Assembly (NCBI GenBank): GCA_016882345.1
Contig: VGQR01000079.1
Coordinates: 1 to 7,846 of the forward strand
Reading direction: 5' to 3'
DNA length: 7,846 nt
DNA from: Cyanobacteria bacterium K_DeepCast_35m_m2_023
GTDB taxonomy: Bacteria > Cyanobacteriota > Cyanobacteriia > PCC-6307 > Cyanobiaceae
The position numbers were made by a program, and so were the translations under genes. Shown one piece after another: positions 6,561-7,846 of this stretch. Position 1 is the stretch's first letter. Every line of letters begins with the position of its first letter. The notes beneath the pieces were generated by a model that searched no databases, was not told the DNA's origin, and saw only the letters and a list, made by a program, of their open reading frames with translations.

Positions 6561-6584
6561 GCGGCTCTACCCCAGTTGTGCAGC
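6542..6584. terminator. Long imperfect hairpin spanning the convergent yebC/nagB stop codons
   Basis: The outer stem pairs GCTGCAC (6542-6548) with GTGCAGC (6578-6584). After a bulged G it continues as AAC (6550-6552) with GTT (6575-6577), then GGGT (6554-6557) with ACCC (6569-6572), leaving an 11 nt loop. This gives 14 pairs within 43 nt, centred on the two stop codons (TAA at 6558-6560; TAG on the minus strand at 6567-6569). It has near-dyad symmetry and would fold in both transcripts. No U-tract follows on either side. A shared bidirectional terminator or 3'-end structure is inferred. Confidence 0.45.
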
Positions 6585-7349
6585 GATCAGCGCTGTCGAC
6601 AGCTGGGCAGCAGCAGCCCGATCGACGATGACCTGAAGCTGGGGGTGCCCTTGGAGCCAGCTGGCGGGCAGATCCGGCGACACTGGATCCTGCAGGGCAC
6701 GGCGCAGAACATCGGCTTTGGCCGATCCGGTCACCACGAGCAGCAGTTCGCGCGCCGCAAGGATCTCTCGGGTGCCCAGGGTGAGGGCCCATTCGGGCAC
6801 AGCCCCGGGATCACCGCCGAAGGCAGCCGCATTTTGGCGTCGTGTTTGCTGCGTCAACAGCACACGGCGACAGGGGGCATCCGGACCGCACGGCGGTTCG
6901 TTGAATCCCACATGGCCATTGCTGCCGAGTCCAAGCACCTGCAGTCCAATGCCTCCGGCCGCAGCGATCTCAGCGGCGTAGCGCTGAGCTTCGGCCTCCG
7001 GGTCGGCCGCCAACCCATCTGGCAGCCGCACCTGGTGCGCAGACAGGCCCAGTGGCAGCCTCAGCACCCGTTCCATGAACGCCGCAAAGGAGCCGGCGGC
7101 GGCAGGGCCTAGCAGTCCATACTCGTCCAGATTGAAGCTGAGCCAGCCCGCCACGACCGCCTGGCGCTGCGGTTGTGGCCACCGCTGCACGGCCTCCACC
7201 AGCGCCCGGTAGACCGGCTCCATGGTGCGACCGGTGGCCAAACCCAGCGGTCGATCAGGTTGGGCAAGACGCGCCTGCAGCACACGCTGCGCGACGCGTT
7301 GTGCCACAGCTTCGGGGTCCGGGCAGACCTCAAGGGCCGCGATAGGCAT
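6567..7349 (-). CDS. nagB: Glucosamine-6-phosphate deaminase/isomerase-like protein (NagB family)
   Basis: NagB enzymes convert glucosamine 6-phosphate to fructose 6-phosphate and ammonia, linking amino sugars to glycolysis. The 260-residue protein has the phosphate-binding segment LGLATGRTMEPVYRAL at 35-50. The catalytic-base motif SFNLDEYGLL is at 71-80 (D75). LGLGSNGHVGFNEP at 139-152 holds the ring-opening His146 and Glu151. E. coli NagB has Asp (D141) where this protein has Asn144. An Asn there also occurs, as I recall, in Bacillus-type NagB. The related 6-phosphogluconolactonase family is less likely, given the DEY and GHVGFNEP motifs. The ATG at 7349 overlaps the upstream spoIID-like gene by 20 bp. 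An alternative GTG at 7403 would overlap far more and adds 18 poorly conserved residues. The overlap suggests one operon. Confidence 0.82.
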   Translation of the reverse strand: MPIAALEVCPDPEAVAQRVAQRVLQARLAQPDRPLGLATGRTMEPVYRALVEAVQRWPQPQRQAVVAGWLSFNLDEYGLLGPAAAGSFAAFMERVLRLPLGLSAHQVRLPDGLAADPEAEAQRYAAEIAAAGGIGLQVLGLGSNGHVGFNEPPCGPDAPCRRVLLTQQTRRQNAAAFGGDPGAVPEWALTLGTREILAARELLLVVTGSAKADVLRRALQDPVSPDLPASWLQGHPQLQVIVDRAAAAQLSTALIAAQLG

Positions 7350-7846
7350 CCAACTGCGTTCCGGGGTAGTAGTGGCGAAGGATGGCCGTGTGGTCTGCCC
7401 CACGCCGCGCCAAACCGTAGGCCCCCCACTGGCTCATGCCGATGCCGTGACCAAAGCCGCGTCCGCGGATCAGCAAACCCGACAGGCGCGCTGAGGGCAG
7501 CGCCCCGGGCAACGGCGGCAACGGTTGGATCAGGGCCAGGCCATCCTGCTCAACGCCCTGACGTTGGGCTTCGGGCTGCGCTGGTAGGGGCTCGATGTCG
7601 ACCAGGGTGCTGCGTAACCCCAGGCGCTGGCGCAGCTGGGCCCCGCTGAGCAGCAGGCTGCCCCGCGGACCATCGATACGCACCTCGCGCACACGGCCAC
7701 TGCTGCTGCGGGCCAAGACGGTGAGCGCCACCACCCCATCGGTCTCGCCGAACAGCTGACGCAAGGTCTCGGCCTCAAAACGCTCGTGCCAGCTGCGCAC
7801 CGGGCTGAAATCATCGTAATCAGGAACTGGAATCAGATAGGGCAGC
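7330..7846 (-). CDS. SpoIID/LytB-domain protein (partial, N-terminus beyond the window)
   Basis: Only the last 171 residues are present; the open frame continues past the right edge without a start codon. The incoming sequence reads LPYLIPVPDYDDFSP. The C-terminal hallmark of SpoIID-domain proteins, GRGFGHGIGMSQWGAYGLA, is followed by HTAILRHYYPGTQL at the end. In sporulating Firmicutes SpoIID is a lytic transglycosylase that cleaves denuded peptidoglycan glycans. Cyanobacteria do not sporulate, and their homologues are presumed to act on peptidoglycan in the periplasm. The N-terminal catalytic region and any signal peptide lie outside, so activity and export cannot be judged. The stop codon lies inside the start of the nagB-like gene, a 20 bp overlap. 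Confidence 0.88.
   Translation of the reverse strand, partial: LPYLIPVPDYDDFSPVRSWHERFEAETLRQLFGETDGVVALTVLARSSSGRVREVRIDGPRGSLLLSGAQLRQRLGLRSTLVDIEPLPAQPEAQRQGVEQDGLALIQPLPPLPGALPSARLSGLLIRGRGFGHGIGMSQWGAYGLARRGADHTAILRHYYPGTQLDAYRGP

Noticed and set aside
1..7846. tRNA/rRNA genes, CRISPR arrays, insertion sequences, HIP1 (GCGATCGC) repeats
   Set aside because: Reading through the window by eye found none; near matches such as GCGATCGA occur but no exact HIP1 octamer was seen.

Overview
The window comes from a cyanobacterium, most likely a GC-rich picocyanobacterium of the Synechococcus/Cyanobium group. It carries an intact circadian clock cluster, kaiA-kaiB-kaiC, directly beside the ribosomal protein genes rplU and rpmA. 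That neighbourhood is characteristic of marine and freshwater picocyanobacteria. The presence of full-length kaiA argues against Prochlorococcus, which has lost or truncated this gene. I saw no copy of the HIP1 octamer GCGATCGC, which is frequent in many other cyanobacteria.

Layout. Positions 1-2221 hold kaiC (3' end cut by the window edge), kaiB and kaiA. All are on the minus strand and read kaiA, kaiB, kaiC. A divergent intergenic region of about 170 bp with two inverted repeats separates kaiA from rplU and rpmA on the plus strand (2390-3147). A very short convergent gap with hairpins follows. Then come two minus-strand genes, a SAM-dependent methyltransferase of unknown substrate and a YhhQ-type queuosine-precursor transporter (3178-4723). 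Divergent to these, truB and yebC lie on the plus strand (4808-6560). They converge with a 6 bp gap on a minus-strand pair: a NagB-like glucosamine-6-phosphate deaminase and the C-terminal part of a SpoIID-domain protein that runs off the right edge (6567-7846).

How the genes fit together. KaiA stimulates KaiC autophosphorylation, and KaiB sequesters KaiA during the dephosphorylation phase, so the left block is a complete post-translational oscillator apart from the missing KaiC C-terminus. The rest is mostly translation and cell-envelope housekeeping. It includes two large-subunit ribosomal proteins, the tRNA Psi55 synthase, a possible queuosine salvage transporter, and YebC, which has been linked to transcription and, more recently, to translation. 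The overlapping spoIID-nagB pair suggests a link between peptidoglycan remodelling and amino-sugar metabolism.

I found no mobile element, CRISPR array, tRNA or rRNA gene, and no convincing undescribed system. The points most worth checking are the hairpins at the gene junctions, the KaiB C-terminal tail, the kaiA and rplU start sites, the SpoIID/NagB overlap and the unassigned methyltransferase.
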